Shown here: positions 10,447 through 20,241 of the stretch, one piece after another
Layout: each line of letters starts with the position of its first letter
How positions within the stretch are numbered: the stretch's first letter is position 1
Assembly (NCBI GenBank): GCA_028753945.1
Contig: JAPNXP010000001.1
Location: 7,120,501-7,184,500, forward strand
Origin: Hexactinellida sp. DTS-2022
Lineage: Eukaryota > Porifera > Hexactinellida
Length of the DNA: 64,000 nucleotides
Direction: 5' to 3'
Notes under the pieces: model-generated
The model's input: only the letters and a program-made list of their open reading frames with translations
Databases searched by the model: none
Told to the model about the DNA's origin: nothing
Program-made: the position numbers and the translations under genes

Positions 10447-10757
10447 TTATCGGAAAATTGGTCGCTTGGAAAATTGGTCGCCGGAAAATTGGTCGCATGG
10501 AAAATAAGTCGCGTGTTCAATGGGTGCAAGGTTGTTTATTTATTTTTCTTCGATAATATGGTTTCTTCAATTGAGTGCTAAAAACAGCAATTCTAATTAT
10601 CCATTTATCATTTAATTCTATTATCTAATATGGATTCGTCACTTTCCTTTATTTGGATGTGTTTCCGTTAAAGTGACCCAAGAGTCAACTATATATTAGA
10701 AGAATTGTCCCTGCGACCAATTTTCCGGCGACCAATTTTCCAAGCGACGAATTTTCC
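10447..10757. repeat. Inverted repeat made of GGAAAATTGGTCGC units
   Basis: Three to four tandem units of GGAAAATTGGTCGC at 10453-10513 are repeated in inverted order as GCGACCAATTTTCC at 10700-10757, enclosing about 190 bp. This is a foldback-type MITE. Flanks do not show a clear target duplication. Confidence 0.75.
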
Positions 10758-11151
10758 GCCATTCAGTTAAACAAGCTTAGTCCCCACTTTTCATTTTGGT
10801 GGCTAAACCCCACCATTTGACACTCCCTGTGGGAAATCTAGATGTATAAAGGTTTGGTGAGTCTCCGAATTCCACCATTGCTGATTATTAGAAGTAGATA
10901 AAGTAGTGAGAAGTAATAGCAAGCAAAAACATTCATTATAAATGTAAATAAAACAATATAAACCCAATACTCCAGGTAGAACAGAAAGTAATGGGTAATT
11001 AATTAACTAATTAATTAATCAATTAATGCATGTTAACTGATATGAGAGGTAAACCACTCGGTTCAGCTCAAAATAGTCTTTTAAAATAATCCAATTAAAA
11101 GGCCGCACACGAATAAACACAACTAATGCAGTTAAAAATGCTTATAAACAA
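10758..11151. other. 3' flank of paralog B
   Basis: AT-rich, with a run of AATTAATTAATTAA near 11000-11025. No element defined. It should contain the 3' UTR of the gene ending at 11152. Confidence 0.4.
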
Positions 11152-12243
11152 TCACTTGTCTCCATCCGGCAGGGGCTCAGATGATTCAGTGTAGGGGGGA
11201 GGGGCCCGGAGGGAGTTCTCTGAGACCGCGGTGTACTGCGGGGGCGGGGCGGTTCCGGACTGGACCGGACTGCCGCGAATATACGGCTGTATGAGAGGCT
11301 CGGTATCCTCAAGGTCAGTCCCCTTTCTAACGCACAGAACGACACACAGCGCAACTATAAACCCGATGCTCAGCATAATGAGGAACATTCCCACTAGCAT
11401 CACGAAGCTAACCCACACACCCACGGGCCGTATGTCCGTACACAGCCATATGTACTGCACCCGGTCCTCTCTGTTCTCCGGATCAGTAACATTGCTCGTG
11501 GTAACCACTATGGTGTCAGAGTCTCTGTAGTCTATCTTCCTGCTGCAGGGAGCTTCGCAGGAAGACCGGATGTTGCCTCCGTGTATCTCGTAGCTGTACC
11601 TGTTGAGGACTCCAGTTATCTGCCCTCTTACGTACGATTTGCTGGAGGATTGGAAAGAGAAAGACAGGTAGTGCGGACCCTCGCAGCTCGCTGTAAGCCT
11701 CCTAGCACAAGGGGAGCCCGGAGACACGTTGTAGCATATCGCCTCAGACTCGGGCTCTGCGTACCCAGCATTGTATAGGTATATGGACAGCTGGAGGTCC
11801 ACAGGACCGCCGCCGGAGAAGGGGTCCACTGATACCGTCAGATCAAAATTAGACCCCTCCACCAAGTATAGCTTGTACTCAGTTAGCACGTCAGCATTGG
11901 TGAAGAGCTCGTACGAGCTGAGCAGGCTGTAGCTAGCGGCTAGATGGGTATTAGTGGGTCTGTCGTACAGGAGATACAGCATCACTTCCACCAGCTCAGA
12001 GTCCGTAGACAGACTGAGGTCCCCGCAGTTATACCTCTCCACACTCACGATACGCGTGTCCAGGGGCAGCGTGTCCACTGCGTGCTCGGTGGGCGGAGCG
12101 AAGTAGCTGCCCATCCCAACGGAAAAGCATAAGAGTCCGAATACGAGAAGCAGCACGAAGCAACAGATAGAGGTACAGAGACAGCTGCATACGGACTGGG
12201 CGGGTCTGCAGGGTGTGTCAGCGTTCCGACACCTTGATGCCAT
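11152..12243 (-). CDS. Two-pass membrane protein with two PPxY motifs (paralog B)
   Basis: Intronless, 363 residues, ATG start. A Cys-rich N terminus (possible palmitoylation; inference) leads to a transmembrane helix at about 24-46, an ectodomain of about 230 residues with sequons and paired cysteines, a second helix at about 277-305 and a cytosolic tail. The tail contains PPQY (334-337) and PPPY (348-351), two PPxY motifs that in other membrane adaptors recruit NEDD4-type WW-domain ubiquitin ligases. It shares ectodomain pattern and topology with the protein at 7976-9172 but lacks its His/Gly tract. The two genes are in the same orientation about 2 kb apart, consistent with tandem duplication followed by strong divergence. 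No named family recognised. Confidence 0.85.
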   Translation of the reverse strand: MASRCRNADTPCRPAQSVCSCLCTSICCFVLLLVFGLLCFSVGMGSYFAPPTEHAVDTLPLDTRIVSVERYNCGDLSLSTDSELVEVMLYLLYDRPTNTHLAASYSLLSSYELFTNADVLTEYKLYLVEGSNFDLTVSVDPFSGGGPVDLQLSIYLYNAGYAEPESEAICYNVSPGSPCARRLTASCEGPHYLSFSFQSSSKSYVRGQITGVLNRYSYEIHGGNIRSSCEAPCSRKIDYRDSDTIVVTTSNVTDPENREDRVQYIWLCTDIRPVGVWVSFVMLVGMFLIMLSIGFIVALCVVLCVRKGTDLEDTEPLIQPYIRGSPVQSGTAPPPQYTAVSENSLRAPPPYTESSEPLPDGDK

Positions 12244-12531
12244 ATGTGTAGCTAATTTAATTAATATATAACATTATAAAGGAGTAATTCCCATAGCATA
12301 TACAAACGCATGCAAGTAATTCCGGTTAATTAAAATGTGTTCCAATTTGATAATGTATAGGAAAACTTCTAATAATTTAGTGTGTGTGCTTATTCGCATC
12401 CGTAGGTACAGGATTTCGCAAAGAACGATGTATAAAAGTATCAGGTGCTCTAATTAAATATCACTATTCCTGAGAAAAATACACCTCATAACTGCCGTAG
12501 TGACTAACTAGGTTACATGGAATGCACTCAG

Positions 12532-13305
12532 CTAGTTCTTGCCCCCTATGGCCGCTTTGCCTCGGATCCCCTTCCCCGCTTGAATGGGGGCGTGTGTGGG
12601 GACACTGATGTTCCCAACCGAGCCTTCGTCCATGTCTGCCACCTTAAGGGCGGAGCGAATGGCCTCTATCTCACTTTCCAAAGCCTTTTTCTGTTCGTTA
12701 TGAATCTCCTTGCGTCTGTTGGCAGCAGTGGCCTGTCTCTCGAGAGATACGAGTATCCCATGGCAGTTCTCGCACCAGCTGTCCAGCTTCTCTATGAGAG
12801 GGTCGAGTGCGTTAGCCACATCCATATCGATATCGCGTCCTATGCTGAATATGATCTCTATGACCTGTTGCTCCTGGTCCAGCTTGCCCCGGATTATCCC
12901 GGCGTATATAGCCTCTATGACGGTATCCTCCAGGCCCCGCATGTTGTCGATCTCCAGACGCTCCATCACAGCGGAGTAACGGAGCCGCTTAGACTCGGAG
13001 GCCAGAGACACCAGGGATAGCAGCTTCAGCTTGCTCAGCATGCGGGCAGTTAGCTCCGGGAAGGAGGCGGGGTCAGCCCTGTAGTCGCAGAGGGTACCAA
13101 AGGCGAACAGTCTCAGCAGCCTCAGGTATCCCTCGTCTGGAGACCCGGCGAGGGATTGGATGCTTTCCATCTGTAGAAGTTCGGCGAATATATAGACGCC
13201 TGGCGCCTCCACGCACTGCCGTATAACCTCAACAGCTGATTCTCCCGACGCGCTCTGAGCCAGCTGCAAGAAAGGAAGCAGGCTAGTGTTGCCGACCTCA
13301 CTCAT
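12532..13305 (-). CDS. COPS7: COP9 signalosome subunit 7
   Basis: Intronless, 257 residues. The start is set at ATG 13305; the frame runs on to 13323 but without an ATG. The protein has the CSN7 layout: an N-terminal helical repeat, a PCI domain with the winged-helix segment around residues 100-150 (YSAVMERLEIDNMRGLEDTV is characteristic), and a charged coiled-coil tail from about 170 onward ending in a short basic, Gly-rich segment. CSN7 is a structural PCI subunit of the COP9 signalosome, the complex that removes NEDD8 from cullins. Vertebrates have two copies (A and B); only one is seen here. The length matches the family (about 260-275). Confidence 0.93.
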   Translation of the reverse strand: MSEVGNTSLLPFLQLAQSASGESAVEVIRQCVEAPGVYIFAELLQMESIQSLAGSPDEGYLRLLRLFAFGTLCDYRADPASFPELTARMLSKLKLLSLVSLASESKRLRYSAVMERLEIDNMRGLEDTVIEAIYAGIIRGKLDQEQQVIEIIFSIGRDIDMDVANALDPLIEKLDSWCENCHGILVSLERQATAANRRKEIHNEQKKALESEIEAIRSALKVADMDEGSVGNISVPTHAPIQAGKGIRGKAAIGGKN

Positions 13306-13560
13306 ACTCGCTAAGCCAATCAATAAACCTAGTATATTAAGTGGACTCTATTGCATGCAGAGAGCATATATAGTACAGTACCTAGTAGTACTGTTGTGAA
13401 TTTAAAAGGGCTAACTAAAGGTTTTCCGACACCTTTCAATATAAAAAGCCAGCTCAAAGGCGATATTTTATGTTAAAAATGACCTTGCTAGTTTCTAAAA
13501 TAAATTATTAATTATCTCACATACATTTGTACAATACTTAATTACCAGAGTATGTTGGAG

Positions 13561-14463
13561 TCAATCTGAGGGAGAGTCACAGAAAGGTGTGAAGTCATAA
13601 TCACAGTTTATTTTAGCGTTCACTAGCATACAGGGATATCCGTCGAATGTGAGTTCATGCACCTTGTAGCTCTGTACCGAGGAGAGGGCGGTATCCAGCC
13701 CGCTGGTACGGTCTCTGCGGAAACTGACAACTCTCTGGTTGAAGTACTGCTTAGAGTCCCTCTTCCTGTCCTGCAGGTGGTTGTGGTAGAAGGTCTCGCG
13801 GCCAGTGGTGATGCCCTGGGGCCGGGAGACCTGCAGCCCCGCCTCTCTCACCCGCAGATAGAACTCGTCATCTTCCCGCCCCCACCCCCAGAACACGTTG
13901 GAGAACCCGTTGGCCAGTCGGTAGTGCCTGTTTGACAGCTGCACCACTCCGCCGAAGAACTTCTCGTAGTGGTATATGGGGTGCAGCTCCGGACTGGTCA
14001 GGTGCACTGGCCCGGCCCCGGGGAACCTGTAGCTGATGTTGTGGTTGAGAGGGAGGAGGTCCACGTCATGGAGACTGATGTACTCACAGGAATTCGAAGC
14101 CAGGATGAAGCCGAGGTTGAAGAGGACTCCCTTGTTGAAACGGTGACTGTCGACTTGATTCAGCACCCAAATAGTAAACGGGATCTTCTGTAGCATGAGG
14201 AAGTCCGACAGGTAAGGCACTATCTCTACCAACTCGCGAAACCGGTCTTTGTGGGGGATAAGAACCGCGAGTCTCTCCGGCTGCCATCCCTTCCTCTGCT
14301 CATGAACAGCTGGCCTTAGCTTGCGGCTGAGAAGAGGGACGCTCTCGCATTGGGGACACGAGACAGGAGTGAGTCTACGAGAGTCTGGGGAGAAGAGAGA
14401 AGGCAGGAGGAGGATGTTCAATGCGACTATAATTGCTAGTATTATTTTGAATAATGTCTTCAT
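13561..14463 (-). CDS. B4GALT7: Beta-1,4-galactosyltransferase 7 (xylosylprotein galactosyltransferase I)
   Basis: Intronless, 300 residues, ATG start. Residues about 5-23 form a signal anchor, giving a type II Golgi protein. The catalytic domain has the family sequences in order: LNQVD, the metal-binding HDVDLLP motif, SPELHPIYHYEKFFGG, and FWGWGREDDEFYLR, whose W and DD are part of the donor and acceptor site. It ends with paired cysteines. In animals this enzyme adds the first galactose to xylose in the tetrasaccharide linker of heparan and chondroitin sulfate. Human B4GALT7 is only slightly longer. The distinctive SPELHP and GITTG segments separate it from the other B4GALTs. Its presence supports an animal origin of the window. 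Confidence 0.96.
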   Translation of the reverse strand: MKTLFKIILAIIVALNILLLPSLFSPDSRRLTPVSCPQCESVPLLSRKLRPAVHEQRKGWQPERLAVLIPHKDRFRELVEIVPYLSDFLMLQKIPFTIWVLNQVDSHRFNKGVLFNLGFILASNSCEYISLHDVDLLPLNHNISYRFPGAGPVHLTSPELHPIYHYEKFFGGVVQLSNRHYRLANGFSNVFWGWGREDDEFYLRVREAGLQVSRPQGITTGRETFYHNHLQDRKRDSKQYFNQRVVSFRRDRTSGLDTALSSVQSYKVHELTFDGYPCMLVNAKINCDYDFTPFCDSPSD

Positions 14464-14859
14464 TGAATCTGAAATTAGTGTAATTGGTATTTCAACATAA
14501 TTAATTCACCAATCTTACATAATCAACTAAAAATGTAAACGTGCAGAGGTATCCTTGGTATTATAAAGTGTAGGTTTTATGAATTGTTAATTAATTAAGA
14601 AATCAAGGATTCTCAGAGACTGTTAATTAGAGGCACGCAAATCTAAACAGAATCTGAATTCGTCCTTCCAATCTACAAATAGCGACTAGCTTATCCGGAT
14701 TGCTACAGCTACAGCAGCCGAGGTAGTCGTATCTCATAGGCTACCTGTATAATTATGACAAGATAGCATTTAAATAATTAATAAGTACGTAAGTATAATA
14801 ACGCAATAAGATAGGATAGGATACGGTACAGTGAGAAGTGATCGGGCTAGCTCACTGCG

Positions 14860-16086
14860 CTAGCAAGGGGCCTCTATAGGGACTGATACGAATGCGTTCC
14901 TAGGCGTGGCCTCGCTCTTGGGGGTGATCCTTTCCATGAGCAGCCTTTCCCTGGAGCTGTCGGAGCAGGCGGGCAGACGGGGGCACTTCGAGGCGAACAC
15001 ACTCGCACTCCCATTCTTGTCCTGCGCACTGCTCCATCTGTCCACGTTGTACCTGCCCGCCCCCACGGCGTTGTTGGCCTGAGTGAAGTCGTTCCAGAAG
15101 CGCTTGTCGGTTCGATCTGTGGAGGAGCAGAAGGGCTTGTTGCTGGAGGTGGGCCTGGAGAGCTGCCGCACGGAGTACAGGGTGGGGCCGGGATCCGTGA
15201 GGGGGCGCGGGCACTGGGAGATGGTGCTGCAGTAGATCCTCTCGGAGGGCTGCTTGTTGAAATGGTCCAGCGTACTGAACCTACCCTTTCTCGTGTGCTC
15301 ATCGTCCCACTCTTGCACAAAGGACTTGATAGAGTAGTGCCCGGGGCCCAGCGCATTCCACTTGACCTGCTCGGCAGCTAGGTGTCCGTTGGGCACAGGA
15401 TCCGTCCGCTTGCCGGTGAACAGGTCGTAGGGCCCTCTCCGGCTGGTTCGGGTGCGCACACATTCGTCTATGGAGCTCTCGATACCGTACAGCGCCGGGC
15501 TGAGTCCGCTTCCGAGCGGCAGCTGCAGCTCCCGTCCCTTCCCGCCGTTGTTAAGCATTCCAACCGTCCCCGGGGACTGCTTGGACCTGTCCTCCCGACA
15601 GGAGGCGGGGATCCCGTCCTCTCCGTAGGAGCCTGGGGCCGGATTCCGGACGAGGTCCTTGCTGACGGGGAAGAGGCGCGGACCCGTGGTGTCGCAGATG
15701 CCGCGGGTGCTGCGGGGCCGGCTGTTCATGTCGTCTATGAAGGATAGGTTGTGGTACATCCCTGGTCCCCTGCTCTCATTCAGGACATGGTTCCTGCTCC
15801 ACTGGTCTCTGTAGGCGTGGCGGGGCTGTTTGGCAGCGGACTCGGTCAGGTACATGGTCCTCCAGTCCATGCCGCGGATCTCCGGTGGGTCCTTGGACCG
15901 GATGGAGTCCCGCCCGATGTTATAGGTCCCGGGGCCGAGCTTGGCGTTATTCGGACTGGTGAGCTTCTTGCAGTAGGGAACCTGTGTGAAGGTACCCGGC
16001 ACCTTCCTCTGCGGGTGCACCCCGGACACGTCGAACCTAGCAGTCTGCGTGCCGAAGGGGGCTCCTCCGAACTTCTTCTCAGCCAT
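14860..16086 (-). CDS. CIMAP2: CIMAP2/LEXM-type ciliary microtubule-associated protein
   Basis: Intronless, 408 residues, ATG start. The N terminus (KKFGGAPFGTQTARFD, then VPGTFTQVPYCKK) is characteristic of lymphocyte expansion molecule, now called ciliary microtubule-associated protein 2. The body contains at least seven degenerate GPGxY-type repeats (LGPGTYNI, RGPGMYHN, APGSYGE, LGPGHYSI, DPGPTLYSV, VGAGRYNV and similar), the sperm-tail PG-rich repeats found in proteins associated with axonemal microtubules. The gene is GC-richer than its surroundings. A pogo-like MITE begins 26 bp upstream of the ATG, so the promoter or 5' UTR contains transposon sequence. Confidence 0.85.
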   Translation of the reverse strand: MAEKKFGGAPFGTQTARFDVSGVHPQRKVPGTFTQVPYCKKLTSPNNAKLGPGTYNIGRDSIRSKDPPEIRGMDWRTMYLTESAAKQPRHAYRDQWSRNHVLNESRGPGMYHNLSFIDDMNSRPRSTRGICDTTGPRLFPVSKDLVRNPAPGSYGEDGIPASCREDRSKQSPGTVGMLNNGGKGRELQLPLGSGLSPALYGIESSIDECVRTRTSRRGPYDLFTGKRTDPVPNGHLAAEQVKWNALGPGHYSIKSFVQEWDDEHTRKGRFSTLDHFNKQPSERIYCSTISQCPRPLTDPGPTLYSVRQLSRPTSSNKPFCSSTDRTDKRFWNDFTQANNAVGAGRYNVDRWSSAQDKNGSASVFASKCPRLPACSDSSRERLLMERITPKSEATPRNAFVSVPIEAPC

Positions 16087-16112
16087 CCCAACTGCGTTAT
16101 AACTTATAAATA

Positions 16113-16265
16113 CAGTGAACTCCCGTTACAACCAAGTCGGATATAACGAAATGGAGATTTTCCTCCAGAGCACTAAATGCATTAATTATTTTCCGTTATA
16201 GCAAATATCCGGATATAACGAAGGAATTTACAGGTCCCAAGTACTTCGTTATAACGAGTTATATC
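16113..16265. mobile_element. pogo-like MITE at the CIMAP2 start
   Basis: The left end CAGTGAACTCCCGTTA follows a TA at 16111-16112. The right part reads ACTTCGTTATAACGAG, a degenerate inverse end. Same family as 4346-4509 and 27246-27416. It lies immediately upstream of the CIMAP2 start codon. Confidence 0.75.
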
Positions 16266-17282
16266 AGCCAACACCCAACACCATAGTAATGTATTTTCCA
16301 GGCACTGGCAACTGGCAAGTCATTATTTAATGTAAAAATTACCTTTGCAAATCCGAATTTTTCATCTTGAAAAGCTGTTATAGTAGGGTCAAAATCTAAG
16401 ATTGCGTGAGCAAGTGAAGTTTTATGCCTGATTCTGATACTTAAGGGTATATCTCGCGATTTAAGCGAGAGATATACCCTTAGGTATCCAGCGCTTTCCC
16501 GTCCCTAAAACGCTAGCAATTTAGGGATCAATTCAGTGATATAGGGACCCCACCCAAGGCCACCCATATAGAACCTAAGGCTCAAGGCATAGTCTTCTAT
16601 ATAGTATTGCACAAATCCTTCACTATCTTTAGTTTTTTATGATGACTTCTAACGATGGAGAGGAAGATAAGCGAACCTACTCGGAGATCTACCGTAGGAA
16701 TTATAATTACCTATCTATATATCATCAACTCAGTAGTCAATAATCATAGGTACCTTTAATTTAGAATATACTGACTTTATGTAAACTTAGGTCCATAAAT
16801 CTCTAGTAAGTCCTGGGGCGAAGCCCCTGGAAGCCAGATACGATAGAGTGCTATTTGCCCAATTTCAGATACATACCTAACAACTGCGATACTTAGATCA
16901 TTCTGGACATTTCGAAAATTCACGAGACTATATGCTACACTGTACACTGTACAGTGTACACCAAGGAAATCCTAGCAAGGGTTCTGGAGGGATAGCTATG
17001 TAAGATCCCTCCATTTGGGTCAACGAGGGATTTATTAATTAAAGTCAATACGTAATAGTTGCTGAGCAATTTATGCAGTATAAATAATAATTTAATGAAA
17101 ATATCAGTAATTTGTAAAATAATCACATAATATTAGATGTTGGGATCTCGAATGGAGGGAATTAAAAAGCATCTGGCACAACTGCACACAGAGTATAGTG
17201 GAAATCAAAGGTCAATAATCAGAGGTCATTTAAAATCAAAGGGGGGGTTGTAACCACCCCAACACCCCCTGGATCCGCCACT

Positions 17283-17847
17283 GTAGCTGCACTGAAATTT
17301 CAACTCAATCAGAACTATACTTTTATTGTAATAGCCTTTTGAAGATTCCAAACCTCATTGTCACCATGGGAGGTCCATTCTTTAACTATTTTTTAAGGGA
17401 TTTGAAGCATATCTTGTCCTATATATACATACAATTACCTTATAACTGGCTAAGTAGTATGTATCCATTTAAATCTCGGCAATAAACCAAATTTTGCACT
17501 TTTACTATACAAAAATTCAAAAATCAAGTCCATTGACATCAAAAATATGATAAAAGTGGGCGAAAAAAACGATTATGGGTCATTTTTTTCGCTTCGCCAC
17601 CCCCATGTGAGATCCCCAGAAGAGTTAGAGTGGAAAATTCTGGTCTGTTACCGAAATTTCCATGGAGACATACTAAGCTAGTTAAAGGTAATTGTATGTT
17701 TATAGTTTTTAGGACAAGAAATGCTTCAAATCCCTTAAAAAAATAGTTAATTAATGGACCTCCCATGGTGACAATGAGGTTTGGAATTACAATAAAAGTT
17801 TAGTTATGAATCTCTGATTGAGTTGAAATTTTAAATGCAGCTACCAC
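17283..17847. repeat. Nested inverted repeat
   Basis: Arms of about 170 bp (17283-17450 and 17680-17847) are inverted copies. Examples are CACCATGGGAGGTCCATT near 17365 with its inverse near 17765, and GTAGCTGCACTGAAATTTCA near 17283 with the inverse at 17847. About 230 bp separates the arms. It lies inside the 16381-19191 element. Confidence 0.75.
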
Positions 17848-18112
17848 TTATTGTATACTGTCCAAAACACTCAAATCTCAATCTATGAAATGTTCAGAGA
17901 GGGGACTTAATTTTTCAAAATGATTGCCGGAGGCCTTTTGAATTTGTCGCTTTAAAAAAGTTAGCCCAAATTTTCGAGGCCGGTGTAAGCGCGTTTTAGG
18001 TAACCAGCGATATAGGGATCCCCGTCCCTAAATCGCTAGCGTTTTAGGGACCCCTTGTATCCCAAAAACGCTAGGGATATAGGGATCAATTCAGTGATAT
18101 AGGGATCCCACC

Positions 18113-18358
18113 CATAGCTGCCGAAAGTGGGGGGGTCAGGGAGGGTGTCACCCCCCTGGCCGAGGAGAAGTCAGGGAGAAAAATGGAAAATTATTGATTC
18201 CATGATGAGTTTGTATAAATATCAGTGGATGATGTATATATCTTTACAATTATGCCCATCCAACATGGATTTTATCCCCATACGCATTGTTTTTTGAACT
18301 TTTACATTTGAATATTACGTCACACCCCCCCTAGCGTTTGAGAGTTTCGGCGCCCATG
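18113..18358. mobile_element. hAT-type MITE, CATRGGCGCCGAAA family, copy 1
   Basis: Ends CATAGCTGCCGAAAG and TTTCGGCGCCCATG. The flanks ATCCCACC and ACCCCACC match at 7 of 8 bases. The body is the reverse complement of the element at 47584-47828, including the GGGGGTCAGGGAGGGTGTCA and GACGTAATATTCAAATG-type segments. Confidence 0.75.
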
Positions 18359-18534
18359 ACCCCACCCAAGGCCACCCATATAGAATCTATAGGCTCAATG
18401 CATACCACCCCTGGCCCAAATCCTTCACTATCTTCAGTTTTTGTATGAAAAATAGTGAAAAATAGAAAGTGAAAATGAAAAATAGAAAATAGAAAGAGAA
18501 AATTATTTCTAAGTTCAAAAATAGAAGAGGATCG

Positions 18535-18702
18535 ATATTTTTTGTAAATGCCGTACTCAAGAAGGAGGCAAAATGTACAATGCAATGTGCGGATTGTCAA
18601 GAATGGTTTCACGAAGAAAGTATGCGGATCGCCGAATTCCGATACTGGCGTGGATAGGCCAAAACTATAAGTGGGCGTGTGAAATTTGCAAAGAAATGTA
18701 GT
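18535..18702 (+). pseudogene. Broken PHD-finger fragment
   Basis: Translation gives KCTMQCADCQEWFHEESM, the central part of a PHD-type zinc finger (paired Cys, then W-F-H and a downstream Cys or His). An in-frame stop at about 18654 and a frameshift follow, and then the closing block YKWACEICKEM and a stop. The closing block has the W-x-C-x-x-C ending of PHD fingers. It lies in the TIR element 16381-19191 and is probably the tail of a dead transposase; the transposase at 24333-26204 also ends in a PHD finger. Confidence 0.65.
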
Positions 18703-19194
18703 AGGCCAGATAATTACCTATCTACACAAGACTACGTAACTGTGACCTATCTATATCAAGTAGTCACATAATCAGGTACTTTAGACCTTTAATTTAGGAT
18801 ATTCTCACTTTATGTAAACTTAGGTAACTAATCTCTAGTAATTTAGGGCACAGAAACGAGGATACTCAAAACACTGGCGTACCTGTATCACTAGCGATTT
18901 AGGGACCCCGCGACCACAAAACGCTAGCTATATAGGGACCCCACGACCACAAAACGCTAGCGATATAGGGATCCCCGTCCCTATATCGCTAGTGTTTCAG
19001 GGACCCAGAGGGCCCAAAACGCTAGCGTTTTAGGGACGGGGATCCCTAAATCGCTGGATACCCAAAACGCGCTTACACCGGCATTGGAACATAAATTGCG
19101 AGATATACCCTAAAGTATCAGAATCAGACATAAAACTTAACTTGCCAGAGGTTGGTCAGTGGTCACGCAATCTTAGATTTTGACCCTACTATTA

Positions 19195-20241
19195 GCTAAT
19201 CTGAATTAAGACCAAATTGTAATTAATCACACATAGAATCAACTAGATCTAACAACCGAGTGAAAATTCGTGAAATAAGTTATATTAGATTGTCCAACAT
19301 GGTCATAACCACAATGACAACAGTATAATTGTCTGCGGGTCACTTTTTTAACAAGGCTATGAAAGATGTTATATTTTGGATCACGTTGGAACGCACAATA
19401 GTAAACTTAGACCCAACACAAGAAATAGTTACGCGGTTGACAATGGGGTCATTTTAGACTCCATCACTTATTAATGCTTGGGATCAATTTTGCTCATGAA
19501 TCTAAGTTCCTTCAATTTTTCACGTTTAAAAATGTCTAATATGAAACATTTATTTGTTGTTTACAAAAATAGATAAACAAATTAATGACATATAGAATGA
19601 ACCTAGAGGCTAGCTTCAATCGGGGATTATTTATAGGTAAACAAGTATGCTGAACACGAATTTTGAATTATCTAATTTATAATATGAATATTATTGTTGT
19701 TGTTGACCACGCTTGTCAAAAGTTTGAGTGTTCTGAGGCTTTTGTAAAGACCTGAACTGACCTGAGTTAACAAAACCGAGATCTCGTAGTGTTTGAATTA
19801 TCTGTCGCGAAGCGACCGAGACCGATGTACTCGTATATCATATATATAAATTATTAACACAATTCAGACAAACAAATAATAATCTACTCAACTAACTAGG
19901 TCTAAGCGCCATTGCATTGGTCGGTATTTGCAAAATGGATGTGCCACCAAGGCACCAACCCAGAATTGCGGTTACACAACATTTAATATTAGTATATTAC
20001 ACTAATTCAATACAAATTATCAAGGAACTCTGGAATGTTTGCGAGCCATAATTAGAGAATATAATCAATAATTACACATTCTTCAAAGATACATATTCGG
20101 TAAACCAAATAGGAGATTCGGTTGAAGCGGTTTCAACGAGACTTTCAACCTAGGTATTTATGTATAACCAGGGTAATTGTAAACAAATACAGAATGTCAA
20201 CTGCCAGCTTCAGCTGATTGCAAATAACAAACACTCATATT
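19195..20241. other. Intergenic, 5' flank of the TTL-like gene
   Basis: About 19800-19850 resembles the tail of the Helitron family (TCGCGAAGCGACCGAGACC). The remainder is AT-rich unique-looking DNA and should contain the promoter of the plus-strand gene starting at 20242. No TATA box is certain. Confidence 0.4.

Larger units (their letters stand above)
16381..19191. mobile_element. 2.8-kb terminal-inverted-repeat element with AGCGATATAGGGA repeats
   Basis: The termini TAGTAGGGTCAAAATCTAAG (16381) and its inverse (ending 19191) continue inward for about 90-100 bp, ending in the GGGTATATCTCGC palindrome. Both flanks show TTA (16378-16380 and 19192-19194), compatible with a 3-bp duplication. 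Inner subterminal zones (16490-16560, 17990-18110, 18880-19080) are packed with the direct and inverted unit CTAGCGATATAGGGA. Two interior segments (about 16545-16820 and 18358-18840) are direct repeats of each other. It also holds a nested inverted repeat, a hAT MITE and a broken PHD finger. The superfamily is uncertain. Confidence 0.7.

Noticed and set aside
18890..19080. Possible CRISPR-like array from regularly repeated CGCTAGCGATATAGGGA
   Set aside because: Spacing is irregular, units occur in both orientations, and the context is an animal transposon.
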